A stretch of 64,000 nucleotides of DNA. Origin: Nocardia asiatica NBRC 100129 (lineage in GTDB: Bacteria > Actinomycetota > Actinomycetes > Mycobacteriales > Mycobacteriaceae). Shown one piece after another: positions 35,722 to 44,015 of this stretch. The stretch covers positions 1-64,000 of the forward strand of contig NZ_BAFS01000193.1 in assembly GCF_000308415.1 (NCBI RefSeq), in the 5' to 3' direction. Position numbers and translations under genes: made by a program. The notes under the pieces were generated by a model. It had not been told where the DNA came from, made no database searches, and saw nothing but the letters and a program-made list of their open reading frames with translations. How positions within the stretch are numbered: the first letter of the stretch is position 1; each line of letters begins with the position of its first letter.

Positions 35722-36294
35722 TCACGCCGCAGGACGGAGATAGGCCGGCAGGTCGTCCACCAGGTCGGTGGCATCGGCATGGCCTTTGCCGTCCGCGGCG
35801 AGGTGGCCCGCCGCGGACAGGTCGGCGGCGCCGTGGGCCCATGCGCGCAGGAGGGCCGCCAGGCGGACGGGGTCGCCTGAGGGAAGCTCGCCAGCGGCCT
35901 GGCAGCGGGCGACGACGTCGATCAACGCGTCCTGCGCGGCGTCGGCGGCCTCGCCCAGTTCCGGAGAGTCGACCGTCCACGGTCCGAAGACCAGCCTGAA
36001 GCGGACAGGATAGGTCAGCGCCCAGGCGATATAGGTGTGCAGAACCTCGCGAAGCAGCGCGACAGGAGTCGGTTGACTGTGCGAGAGCCCGGCGAGAATC
36101 GCGGCGCGCTCGGTGAGTTCGCGCGCGGCGATCGCGGCGAGCAGCGCCTCCTTGTCGGCGAAGTGCTTATAGGGGGCGTTGTGCGACACGCCCGCGCCGC
36201 GGCCGACCTCGCGGAGGGTCACCGCCTCGACACCGCCCGCGTCCAGCAGCCGGATCGCCGAATCGAGCAGCGCGGAGCGAGTGTCAGGCGGCAT
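35722..36294 (-). CDS. TetR-family regulator
   Basis: A 190-residue regulator with HTH at about residues 5-52 (RSALLDSAIRLLDAGGVEAV, TLREVGRGAGVSHNAPYKHF) and a C-terminal WHG-type domain (PVRFRLVFGPWTVDSPELG). ATG 36294 is chosen as the start nearest the HTH; the RBS is weak. It is convergent with the LuxR gene and has no divergent partner, so the targets are not apparent. The 181 bp up to trmD show no gene. Confidence 0.85.
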   Translation of the reverse strand: MPPDTRSALLDSAIRLLDAGGVEAVTLREVGRGAGVSHNAPYKHFADKEALLAAIAARELTERAAILAGLSHSQPTPVALLREVLHTYIAWALTYPVRFRLVFGPWTVDSPELGEAADAAQDALIDVVARCQAAGELPSGDPVRLAALLRAWAHGAADLSAAGHLAADGKGHADATDLVDDLPAYLRPAA

Positions 36295-36475
36295 TCGCTC
36301 AGCGAAGTGGGCTCCCGGCGCTACTCGACGCAGGCTTGCGTGGACCGCGATCCGGACCGGCGCAACGCTGCGGCGACCGCCCCGGTCGGGCAGCGCTCCG
36401 CGGCACCGACTCCGAACCGGGGTCGTGAGCAACGCCCGAGGATTCGTCCTGGGCGCGCCGAGCAGGCATCCCGGT

Positions 36476-37183
36476 CTACCGGCCGGGCCCCTGCGGCATG
36501 TCCGGGTCCGCGAGCAGGTCCGGGCGGCGTTCCCGGGTGCGGGCGAGGGATTGCTCGCGCCGCCAAGCGGCCACCTTCGCGTGGTCGCCGGACAGCAGGA
36601 TGGGCGGCACATCGAGGCCGCGCCAGGAGACCGGACGGGTGTAGCTGGGGCCTTCGAGCAACCCGTCGGAGAACGAATCCTCCTGATGGGAGAGCTGATT
36701 GCCGAGGACACCCGGCAGCAGCCGGACCACCGCCTCGGTCATCACCAGCACCGCCGCCTCGCCGCCGATCAGCACGTAGTCGCCGATGCTGACCTCCTCG
36801 ACTCGCACGCGACGGGCCGCGTCGTCGAAGACGCGCTGGTCGATGCCCTCATAGCGGCCACAGGCGAAGACCAGATGCTCCTCGGCGGCCCAGCGGTGGG
36901 CGGTGGCCTGGGTGAACGGCACACCCGCCGGGGTGGGCACCACCAGCAGCGCCTCGGCGGGACAGACCTCGTCGAGCGCGTCGCCCCAGACGGTGGGCTT
37001 CATGACCATGCCCGGCCCGCCGCCGTAGGGGGCGTCGTCGACGGACTTGTGCACGTCGTGCGTCCAGCGGCGCAGGTCGTGCACGGTGAGCGAGATCAGT
37101 CCCTTGTCGATCGCCTTGCCGAGCAGCGCCGTGCGCAGCGGCTCCAGATACTCCGGGAAGATCGTGACGACGTCGAGTTTCAT
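36476..37183 (-). CDS. trmD: tRNA (guanine-37-N1)-methyltransferase
   Basis: TrmD makes m1G37 in tRNAs to prevent +1 frameshifting. The 235-residue SPOUT enzyme has [16 protein letters not shown] at the start, [27 protein letters not shown] and the knot segment [27 protein letters not shown] precedes ATG 37183. It is the last gene of the rpsP-khpA-rimM-trmD series, 73 bp after rimM. Confidence 0.97.
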   Translation of the reverse strand: MKLDVVTIFPEYLEPLRTALLGKAIDKGLISLTVHDLRRWTHDVHKSVDDAPYGGGPGMVMKPTVWGDALDEVCPAEALLVVPTPAGVPFTQATAHRWAAEEHLVFACGRYEGIDQRVFDDAARRVRVEEVSIGDYVLIGGEAAVLVMTEAVVRLLPGVLGNQLSHQEDSFSDGLLEGPSYTRPVSWRGLDVPPILLSGDHAKVAAWRREQSLARTRERRPDLLADPDMPQGPGR

Positions 37184-37256
37184 GCATGTCTCCTGTCGCC
37201 GCCGGGCCGCACCTCGTCGGCCGAGTGAGCGCCACGCGATCGGGTGCGCGACCACT

Positions 37257-37781
37257 TCATTCCGGGTCGAGCAGACCTTCGGGCGGATCGATCACGATGA
37301 CGCCCTCGGCGAGCGACACGGTGGGCACGATGGCGGTGACGAACGGGATCAGGATCTCCCGCCCGTCCTCGGCGGCGCGCACCTCGAGCAACTCCCCGGC
37401 CGCGGAATGCAGCACTTCGCGCACGGATCCGACGACGGTGCCGTCGGTGAGCCGGACCTCCAACCCCTCCAGCTCGTGGTCGTAGAACTCGTCCGGGTCC
37501 TCCGAGGGCGGGAGGTCGGCGCTGTCGACCAGGAACAGCATGCCGCGCAGCGCGTCGGCGGCGGTACGGTCGGCCACACCGGCCAGGAACACCAGAAGCC
37601 GGCCCGAGTGCTCCCGGACCGACTCCACGGTGAACTCGCGGACCTCCGCCGCTCGCGGCAACCGGCCCCGCAACGTGGCGCCGGGCGCGAAGCGCGCCTC
37701 GGGCTCGTCGGTGCGTACCTCGACGACGAGTTCGCCGCGCACGCCGTGCGACTTGGCGACCCGTCCGACGACGAGTTCCAT
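37257..37781 (-). CDS. rimM: 16S rRNA processing protein RimM
   Basis: RimM helps mature the 30S head and binds S19. The 174-residue protein has the N-terminal barrel ([17 protein letters not shown]) and a C-terminal PRC barrel ([13 protein letters not shown] ... [13 protein letters not shown], ending [12 protein letters not shown]). Starts directly at the stop of the KH gene (37781/37782), so the two are cotranscribed. Confidence 0.95.
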   Translation of the reverse strand: MELVVGRVAKSHGVRGELVVEVRTDEPEARFAPGATLRGRLPRAAEVREFTVESVREHSGRLLVFLAGVADRTAADALRGMLFLVDSADLPPSEDPDEFYDHELEGLEVRLTDGTVVGSVREVLHSAAGELLEVRAAEDGREILIPFVTAIVPTVSLAEGVIVIDPPEGLLDPE

Positions 37782-38024
37782 CTACTGGTCGGTGTCGACC
37801 ACGTCGACCCGGATGCCCCGGCCGCCGATACCGGCGACGAGGGTGCGCAGCGCGGTCGCGGTCCGTCCGCCGCGGCCGATCACCTTGCCCAGGTCATCGG
37901 GATGCACGTGTACCTCGACGGTGCGTCCGCGACGGCCGGTGATCAGCTCGACGCGCACGTCGTCGGGATTGGCGACGATGCCGCGCACCAAGTGCTCGAC
38001 GGCATCGGCGACGACGGCACTCAC
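37782..38024 (-). CDS. khpA: KH-domain RNA-binding protein KhpA
   Basis: An 80-residue single KH type II domain with the RNA-binding loop GKVIGRGGRTATALR near residue 46. In Gram-positive bacteria KhpA partners KhpB/Jag and binds many RNAs. GTG 38024 is the start. It lies in the order rpsP-khpA-rimM-trmD, conserved in actinobacteria. Confidence 0.94.
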   Translation of the reverse strand: MSAVVADAVEHLVRGIVANPDDVRVELITGRRGRTVEVHVHPDDLGKVIGRGGRTATALRTLVAGIGGRGIRVDVVDTDQ

Positions 38025-38118
38025 TGCTCCATCACCTCGAGACGCGACTCACCCGTCGTCCGGGCCGGTCTGTGGACGGCTCGCGACAGGTACGGGGTGG
38101 ACGGGAAACGCCCGCTCA

Positions 38119-38550
38119 TTACTCGGTGGCCTCGGCAGCCTCGGCGCCCTCTTCGGCGTCCTTCTTGGCCTTCTTCTTGGGGGTGACCGCCTCGGCGACC
38201 GGCTCGTTGTCGGCGGCGGCCAGCGCGGCGTTGAACAGGTCCAGCTTCGACGGCTTGGCCGGCTTGACCTTCAGGGTGCCCTCGGCGCCCTCGATGCCCT
38301 TGAACTTCTGCCAGTCGCCGGTGATCTTCAGCAGCTGGAGGACGGGCTCGGTCGGCTGTGCGCCGACGCCCAGCCAGTACTGCGCGCGCTCGGAATCGAT
38401 CTCGATGAGCGAGGGCTCTTCCTTCGGGTGGTACTTGCCGATGGACTCGATGGCCCGGCCGTCCCGGCGGGTGCGCGCGTCCGCGACGACGACGCGGTAC
38501 TGCGGGTTGCGGATCTTGCCCAGGCGGGTGAGCTTGATGCGAACAGCCAC
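38119..38550 (-). CDS. rpsP: 30S ribosomal protein S16
   Basis: S16 stabilises the 30S body. The 143-residue protein has [36 protein letters not shown] and [11 protein letters not shown], then an Ala/Lys/Glu-rich tail of about 45 residues usual in this group. GTG 38550 has AAAGG upstream; the longer frame from 38601 is unsupported. First gene of the rpsP-khpA-rimM-trmD unit. Confidence 0.96.
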   Translation of the reverse strand: MAVRIKLTRLGKIRNPQYRVVVADARTRRDGRAIESIGKYHPKEEPSLIEIDSERAQYWLGVGAQPTEPVLQLLKITGDWQKFKGIEGAEGTLKVKPAKPSKLDLFNAALAAADNEPVAEAVTPKKKAKKDAEEGAEAAEATE

Positions 38551-38740
38551 TGCTGATCTGCCTTTCGTTAATTGGTCACGACGCAATTCGGCGACCCGCA
38601 TGGTCTGCGAGCCCGGTTTTGCGCTTTCGAGTGTGTGACCGCCGCGCGGTACGGAACCGGAGACGGGCTGACACTTGTCCGGAAGGACGGTGGTCCATTC
38701 TGCCAGACGAGATGATCGCGCCAGAAATCGCGTCCGTCCC

Positions 38741-39478
38741 CTAGGCCGGTGCGGTGGCGGTGAGCGCGCGGGTGGGCACCCACGGGCCGCCCCACCACAT
38801 CCGCCAGCCCACGGGGCGCAGCGTGAGGGCGGTCGCCCCGTTCGCGGTCAGGACGGCGCGATATTCGCGGGTCTTGCCGATGTCGACGATGACCAGTCTG
38901 CCGCCCGGACGCAGCACACGGTACGCCTCGCGCACCGCGGCCGCACGACCCTCGGCGGTTCTGATGGTGTGGATCGCCAAGCTGGAGACGACCACGTCGA
39001 ACGCGCCGTCCGGAAACGGCATGCGGGTCATGTCGCCGGTGCGCAGTTCGATCCGGTCGGCGACGTTCTCGGCGAGCGCGTTCTGCTCGGCCGTGGCCGG
39101 AGTGTTGCCGCAGTGGTCGGCCGAGCACCACAGGTCCAGGCCCACCGCGCGGCCGGCGGGCAACCGGCGCGCGGCCGCCAGCAGTACCGCGCCGCGCCCG
39201 CACCCCATGTCGAGTAGTCGTTCGTCCCCGCGCAGTTCGAGGTCGTCGAGCAGGCCCGCCCAGACTTGGAACTTGCCACGGCGGGTGGCGTGCAGGAACA
39301 ACCCGAACTGCGCGGCCAGCACGACTCCGATCAGCAGGAGCAGCAGACTCGGACGCGACTGCTGGAACAGCGCCACCACCAGGGCGGCGGCGAGATATCC
39401 GACCGCGAGAACTCCGAGCAACAGCAACACCGAGGGCGCGTCGAAACCGTACGACGCTCGCCACGGAGGAGCCATCAT
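38741..39478 (-). CDS. Membrane-anchored class I SAM methyltransferase
   Basis: A 245-residue protein with two N-terminal membrane helices (about residues 15-60) followed by a class I methyltransferase: motif [17 protein letters not shown] near residue 94, acidic motif II region [27 protein letters not shown], and [12 protein letters not shown]. The substrate is unknown; the membrane anchor suggests a lipid or envelope target. The start is one of two adjacent ATGs (39478 or 39475) with weak RBS. It lies downstream of the oxidoreductase gene and upstream of rpsP. Confidence 0.87.
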   Translation of the reverse strand: MMAPPWRASYGFDAPSVLLLLGVLAVGYLAAALVVALFQQSRPSLLLLLIGVVLAAQFGLFLHATRRGKFQVWAGLLDDLELRGDERLLDMGCGRGAVLLAAARRLPAGRAVGLDLWCSADHCGNTPATAEQNALAENVADRIELRTGDMTRMPFPDGAFDVVVSSLAIHTIRTAEGRAAAVREAYRVLRPGGRLVIVDIGKTREYRAVLTANGATALTLRPVGWRMWWGGPWVPTRALTATAPA

Positions 39479-39527
39479 CGGCCGATTGTAACCAGCGCCA
39501 ATGGCATTCGCGCCCGGTTCGCGCTCG

Positions 39528-40511
39528 TCAGCCCACCAGCGGAGCAAAGGTGCGCCCGGCCAGTTCGACCGCGCCCGGCTCGTGCCCGTTGAACACCATG
39601 TTGACGACGAGCCCGTCGACGCCCCGGTCGAGAACACGGGTCCGCAGCTGTTCGGCAACATCGTCCGGTGTGCCGACGAACTGGCGGTCGGCCGGGCTCT
39701 GCGCGCGCTCGGACTCCGACAGTTCCGCAAGGTCGATTCCCATGCGGCCGAGGTAATCCCGCTGCTGCTTGCGCACCAGGTCACCGTCCTCGTCCATCAT
39801 CACGAAGCACAGGTAGCTGGTCTCCAGCGTCTGCGGATCGCGGCCCGCCTCGGCGCAGCGTTCGCGCAGAGCATCGATCTTGCGCGGCAGCTCGGAGGCG
39901 TTGCAGATGATGTTGAGGTGGTCGGCGAAGCGGGCGGCCAGGCCGAAGGTCTTCTTCTCGCCGCTGCCGCCGAGCAGGATCGGCAGGTCGTCGCGCAGGC
40001 GCGGCTCGTTCATGGCGTTCTCCACCCGGTACCGCGAACCGTGGAAGGTGGGACGCTCGCCGCGCAGCATCGGCCGCACGATCTGCAGCGCCTCCTCGAG
40101 GCGTTCGAACCGGTCGGTGAAGGTGCCGAACTCGAAGCCGTAGGACTGGTGCTCGAGCTCGAACCAGCCGGCGCCGATCCCCAGCACCGCGCGGCCGCCG
40201 CTGACCACGTCGAGCGTCGTGACGGTCTTGGCGAGCAGGGCAGGGTTGCGGTAGGTGTTGCCGGTCACCAAGGCGGACAACTGGATTCGATCCGTGGACG
40301 CGGCCAGACCGGAGAGCGCGGTGTACGCCTCCAGCATCGGCTCGTCGGGCGTGCCGATGCCGGGCAGTTGATAGAAGTGGTCCATGACGAAGGCCGTGTC
40401 GAAACCTGCGGCTTCGGCTTCTCTGGCCTGCGCGACCACTGTGGGGAACAGCTCGCGCACCGACTTGCCGTAGCTGAAGTTGGGCATTTGATATCCGAGG
40501 CGGATTGTCAC
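39528..40511 (-). CDS. LLM-class F420-dependent oxidoreductase
   Basis: A 327-residue luciferase-like TIM-barrel enzyme: IRLGYQMPNFSYG, GFDTAFVMDHFYQ, RIQLSALVTGNTYRNPALLA, VVSGGRAVLGIGAGWFELEH and ILLGGSGEKKTFGLAARFAD. This pattern is the F420-dependent TIGR03560-like group, which uses coenzyme F420H2; substrate unknown. GTG 40511 start with a weak RBS. It is on the same strand as the methyltransferase (49 bp) but has no clear functional link. Confidence 0.88.
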   Translation of the reverse strand: MTIRLGYQMPNFSYGKSVRELFPTVVAQAREAEAAGFDTAFVMDHFYQLPGIGTPDEPMLEAYTALSGLAASTDRIQLSALVTGNTYRNPALLAKTVTTLDVVSGGRAVLGIGAGWFELEHQSYGFEFGTFTDRFERLEEALQIVRPMLRGERPTFHGSRYRVENAMNEPRLRDDLPILLGGSGEKKTFGLAARFADHLNIICNASELPRKIDALRERCAEAGRDPQTLETSYLCFVMMDEDGDLVRKQQRDYLGRMGIDLAELSESERAQSPADRQFVGTPDDVAEQLRTRVLDRGVDGLVVNMVFNGHEPGAVELAGRTFAPLVG

Positions 40512-40565
40512 GGAACCCGACCTTACGCCGCGATCGCAAACGCGCGCGTGAGCCGCGATGACGAG

Positions 40566-41660
40566 TTATCTATGTCCGGTGACCGGACCACGCTCGCCGT
40601 ACACGCGCCCGCGCAGGACCACGGCGTACGGCGTGCTGAGGGTTTCCGGGTGGATGCGCGGGTCCTGCTGGTAGACAACGAAATCCGCGGGCGCGCCGGC
40701 TTCGATGCCGGGCCGCCCGAGCCAGTCGCGAGCACGCCAGGAAGCCGCGCCGAGCGCGTCGTGCCGGGACAGGCCCGCGGCGCCGAGGGCGGCGATCTCG
40801 TCGGCGATGCGCCCGTGGCGGATGGAGCCGCCCGCGTCGGTGCCCGCGAAAATCGGCACGCCCGCCTCGTGCGCGGCGGCGACCGTGCCGCGCACCCTCC
40901 GGTGCAGATCACGCATGTGCGCGGCGTAGACGGGGAATTTGCCCGCGCTGTCGGCGATATCCGGGAAGGTGTCGATATTGACCAGGGTGGGAACCAAGGC
41001 GGTGCCGTGCTCGACCATCATCTCGATGGTCTCGTCGGTGAGGCCGGTGCCGTGCTCGAGGCAGTCGATCCCGGCGTCGATCAGGCCGGGTAGCGCGTCC
41101 TCGCCGAAGACGTGCGCGGTGACCCGGGCGCCGTTGGCGTGCGCGGCGTCGATGGCCTCCTTCAGGATCGCGTCGCTCCACAGCGGGCGCAGGTCGCCCA
41201 CGGAGCGGTCGATCCAGTCGCCGACGATCTTGACCCAGCCGTCGCCGCGGCGGGCCTGCTCGGCCACGATGTCCGGCAGGTCGCGTTCGTCGTCGAGCTC
41301 GATGCCCAGCTCACGGATGTAGCGCTTCGGCCGCGCGATGTGACGGCCGGCGCGGATGACGCGCGGGAGTTCGTCGTGATCATCGATGAAGCGGGTGTCG
41401 ATCGGCGAGCCCGCGTCGCGCAGCAGCAGCGCACCGGCGTCGCGCTCGGTCTCGGCTTGGGCGATGGCGCCCGCCCGGTCCTCGTGACCGCCCCCGTACC
41501 GGATGCCGACGTGGCAGTGCGCGTCCACCAGTCCCGGCACGATCCACCCCGCGTCACAGAGCGTTTCGGCTCCCGGCACGGGCTCGAAGGACACCAGACC
41601 ATCCCGTACCCAGAGATCGCGCATCTCGTCTTCAGGGAGAACCACACCTCGCAGATGCAC
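40566..41660 (-). CDS. Amidohydrolase family protein
   Basis: A 364-residue metal-dependent hydrolase with the HxH ligand motif VDAHCHVG (near residue 50), a conserved lysine region DGWVKIVGDW, a histidine in ARVTAHVFGED and the late aspartate in FAGTDAGG. It probably hydrolyses an amide, dipeptide or lactam bond; the substrate is not evident. The start is GTG 41660 because AGGAGG lies 5 bases upstream; a GTG at 41705 would add 15 residues. In M. tuberculosis a related amidohydrolase (Rv2915c) sits next to ffh (Rv2916c), as here. Confidence 0.87.
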   Translation of the reverse strand: MHLRGVVLPEDEMRDLWVRDGLVSFEPVPGAETLCDAGWIVPGLVDAHCHVGIRYGGGHEDRAGAIAQAETERDAGALLLRDAGSPIDTRFIDDHDELPRVIRAGRHIARPKRYIRELGIELDDERDLPDIVAEQARRGDGWVKIVGDWIDRSVGDLRPLWSDAILKEAIDAAHANGARVTAHVFGEDALPGLIDAGIDCLEHGTGLTDETIEMMVEHGTALVPTLVNIDTFPDIADSAGKFPVYAAHMRDLHRRVRGTVAAAHEAGVPIFAGTDAGGSIRHGRIADEIAALGAAGLSRHDALGAASWRARDWLGRPGIEAGAPADFVVYQQDPRIHPETLSTPYAVVLRGRVYGERGPVTGHR

Positions 41661-41876
41661 TGCAACCTCCTGGACGTGCTCGGCTGCCTCCAACCTACTT
41701 GGCACGTCCTGGACCGGTCATCCGCATGTGCGACAGGCTCGTCCCTCACCGCCGCGGTGCGCCGACCTGGCGAGCAGCCGCGCCGCGCGAGCGGAGGGCG
41801 GCCGGTGGACCGGGCATCGAGCGCTCGGGCGGAGGGTGGCGGGGGTACCGGCATCGAGCGCCCGCGCGGCGAGACC

Positions 41877-41907
41877 AGCGCCGCGCGCGAAAGACATGCG
41901 CGGCGCT
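41877..41907 (-). terminator. Terminator hairpin after ffh
   Basis: AGCGCCGCGC (41877-41886) pairs perfectly with GCGCGGCGCT (41898-41907) around an 11-nt loop, 8 bp past the ffh stop. No T-tract follows on the minus strand. The rest of the 255-bp gap to the amidohydrolase shows nothing else. Confidence 0.6.
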
Positions 41908-41915
41908 CGAAGCGT

Positions 41916-43475
41916 CTACTTCTTCGGGAACTTCAGTTTGGACAGGTCGAAGCCGTCCAAACCCGGCGGCAACTGGTCGAGACCGGCGGGCATGTTCGAC
42001 AGGTCGGGCATTCCGGCGGGCATCCCCGGCATGCCGCCCATCCCCGGGAAGCCGCCGCGCACCTTCGGCGGCGTCGGGCCGCGCCCCTTCTTGCCCTTCT
42101 TGCCCTTCTTGGCGTTGCCGCGGCGGGAGCCCGGCAGGCCCATCTGGCGGCCCATCATCGCCATCATCTTCTTGGCCTCGAAGAACCGGTCGACGAGCTG
42201 GTTGACCTCGGAGACCTGGACACCGGAACCGTTGGCGATGCGCAGGCGGCGCGAAGCGTTGATGATCTTGGGGTTCTCCCGCTCGGCCGGGGTCATGCCG
42301 CGGATGATCGCCTGCACGCGGTCGAGTTGCTTGTCGTCGACCTGGGCGAGCACGTCCTTCATCTGGCCCGCGCCCGGCAGCATGCCCAGCAGATTGCCGA
42401 TCGGGCCCATCTTGCGAATGGCCAGCATCTGGTCGAGGAAGTCCTCGAGGGTGAGTTCGCCGCTGCCGATCTTGCGGGCGGCCTCCTCGGCCTGTTTGGC
42501 GTCGTAGACCTGCTCGGCCTGCTCGATCAAGGTGAGCACGTCACCCATGCCGAGAATGCGGCTGGCCATGCGGTCGGGGTGGAAGACGTCGAAGTCCTCG
42601 AGCTTCTCACCGGTGGAGGCGTACAGGATCGGGACGCCGGTGACCTGGCGGACGCTCAGCGCCGCGCCACCGCGCGCGTCGCCGTCGAGCTTGGTGAGCA
42701 CCACGCCGGTGAAGCCGACGCCGTCGCGGAATGCCTCGGCGGTGTTCACCGCGTCCTGGCCGATCATCGCGTCGAGCACGAACAAGGTCTCGTCCGGCTG
42801 CACGGCGTCGCGGATGCCCGCGGCCTGCCGCATGAGTTCCTCATCGATGCCGAGCCGGCCCGCGGTGTCCACGATGACGACGTCGTACTGCTTCTGCCGC
42901 GCTTCCTCGACACCGCCGCGCGCCACGTTCACCGGATCGGCGGCCGAGATGCCCAGCGGGTTCTCCCCGCCACCGACGGACGTACCGGGGTGCGGCGCGT
43001 AGACGGGCACGCCCGCGCGCTCACCGACCACTTGCAGCTGGGTGACGGCGCCGGGGCGCTGCAGGTCGCAGGCCACCAGCAGCGGCTGATGCCCTTGCCC
43101 CTTCAGCAGTTTCGCCAGCTTGCCCGCGAGCGTGGTCTTACCGGAACCCTGCAGACCGGCCAGCATGACCACCGTCGGCGGGTTCTTGGCCAGGTTCAGC
43201 CGCCTGGTCTCGCCGCCGAGGATGCCGACGAGCTCCTCGTTGACGATCTTCACGACCTGCTGGGCCGGGTTCAGCGCCGCGGACACCTCCGCGCCCTTGG
43301 CGCGCTCCTTGATCCGCCCGATGAAACCGCGGACCACGGGCAGCGCGACGTCGGCCTCGAGCAGGGCGAGGCGGATCTCCCGGCAGGTGGCGTCGATGTC
43401 GGCCGGTGACAGACGCCCCTTGCCGCGCAGATCCTTGAGGGCACCGGTAAGCCGGTCGGACAGGGATTCGAACAC
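41916..43475 (-). CDS. ffh: Signal recognition particle protein Ffh
   Basis: Ffh binds 4.5S RNA and signal sequences, then FtsY, to target membrane proteins. The 519-residue GTPase has the N domain, the G domain with GLQGSGKTTLAGKLA (near residue 107), DTAGRLGID and TKLDGDARGG, and a Met-rich M domain ending in a long Gly/Met/Pro-rich tail (GGFPGMGGMPGMPAGMPDLS). Partner gene ftsY is 6 kb away on the same strand. The ATG-type start at 43475 is directly before FESLSDRLTGALKDLRGKGR. Confidence 0.96.
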   Translation of the reverse strand: MFESLSDRLTGALKDLRGKGRLSPADIDATCREIRLALLEADVALPVVRGFIGRIKERAKGAEVSAALNPAQQVVKIVNEELVGILGGETRRLNLAKNPPTVVMLAGLQGSGKTTLAGKLAKLLKGQGHQPLLVACDLQRPGAVTQLQVVGERAGVPVYAPHPGTSVGGGENPLGISAADPVNVARGGVEEARQKQYDVVIVDTAGRLGIDEELMRQAAGIRDAVQPDETLFVLDAMIGQDAVNTAEAFRDGVGFTGVVLTKLDGDARGGAALSVRQVTGVPILYASTGEKLEDFDVFHPDRMASRILGMGDVLTLIEQAEQVYDAKQAEEAARKIGSGELTLEDFLDQMLAIRKMGPIGNLLGMLPGAGQMKDVLAQVDDKQLDRVQAIIRGMTPAERENPKIINASRRLRIANGSGVQVSEVNQLVDRFFEAKKMMAMMGRQMGLPGSRRGNAKKGKKGKKGRGPTPPKVRGGFPGMGGMPGMPAGMPDLSNMPAGLDQLPPGLDGFDLSKLKFPKK

Positions 43476-43579
43476 CGATCGCGCTCCTGATCTCGGGGGA
43501 CGTCACATTCTCTCCCAGGGTAATGGGATCGCCCGCGTGTTCGCGCAGGCGGTGCGTCCTTCGGGCGGAGCGGCGCCTG

Positions 43580-43894
43580 CTAGTCGAGCACGCGACGGCG
43601 TGGTTTGACCGTTTTGCGGTAGTCGTGGTTCTCCTCGGCCACCATGAACACCGCCTCGTTGGCGGTCAGGCCGAGCACGAGGGCCAGGTCGTCGAGGGCG
43701 ACCCACTCCGCCGTGCTCGGGATGGGCGAGGTGGCGACCGTGGACGCGATCCGCATCGCGGTCACCGCCTGCTGCCCGGTCAAGGTGCGACCCGGAAGCC
43801 AGGAGACCACCCACCGGTCGCCGCCGACGCAGCGCGCCATGTGCGTGGTCTCGTCACTCGTCATCGTCGACGCCGAAACGACCTCGATTGCCAC
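43580..43894 (-). CDS. Hypothetical protein, unrecognised
   Basis: A 104-residue soluble protein with start GTG 43894, chosen because GGGGAG lies about 8 bases before it; ATG 43864 is an alternative. A VVSWLPGRTLTGQQAVTAMR stretch is followed by WVALDDLALVLGLTANEAVF and a basic end (KTVKPRRRVLD). I recognise no family. It is downstream of glnD on the same strand (121 bp). A 14-bp perfect palindrome at 43928 lies 34 bp before the start. It may have its own regulation. Confidence 0.7.
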   Translation of the reverse strand: MAIEVVSASTMTSDETTHMARCVGGDRWVVSWLPGRTLTGQQAVTAMRIASTVATSPIPSTAEWVALDDLALVLGLTANEAVFMVAEENHDYRKTVKPRRRVLD

Positions 43895-43927
43895 CGACCT
43901 GCTCCCCTCGTGCTCGCGATAGCCCGG

Positions 43928-43941
43928 ACGATCTAGATCGT
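43928..43941. promoter_or_regulatory. Perfect 14-bp palindrome before the 104-residue protein
   Basis: ACGATCTAGATCGT is perfectly self-complementary and contains CTAG, which is rare in high-GC actinobacterial DNA. It lies in an AT-richer patch 34 bp upstream of the GTG start at 43894, where an operator would be expected. Confidence 0.4.
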
Positions 43942-44015
43942 AGGGGCAGGTCGCCGGGGCGGCGTTCGGATGCAGCAAATATCTCGCAACAGATTGATCA
44001 CCGGATAATGCGCAG

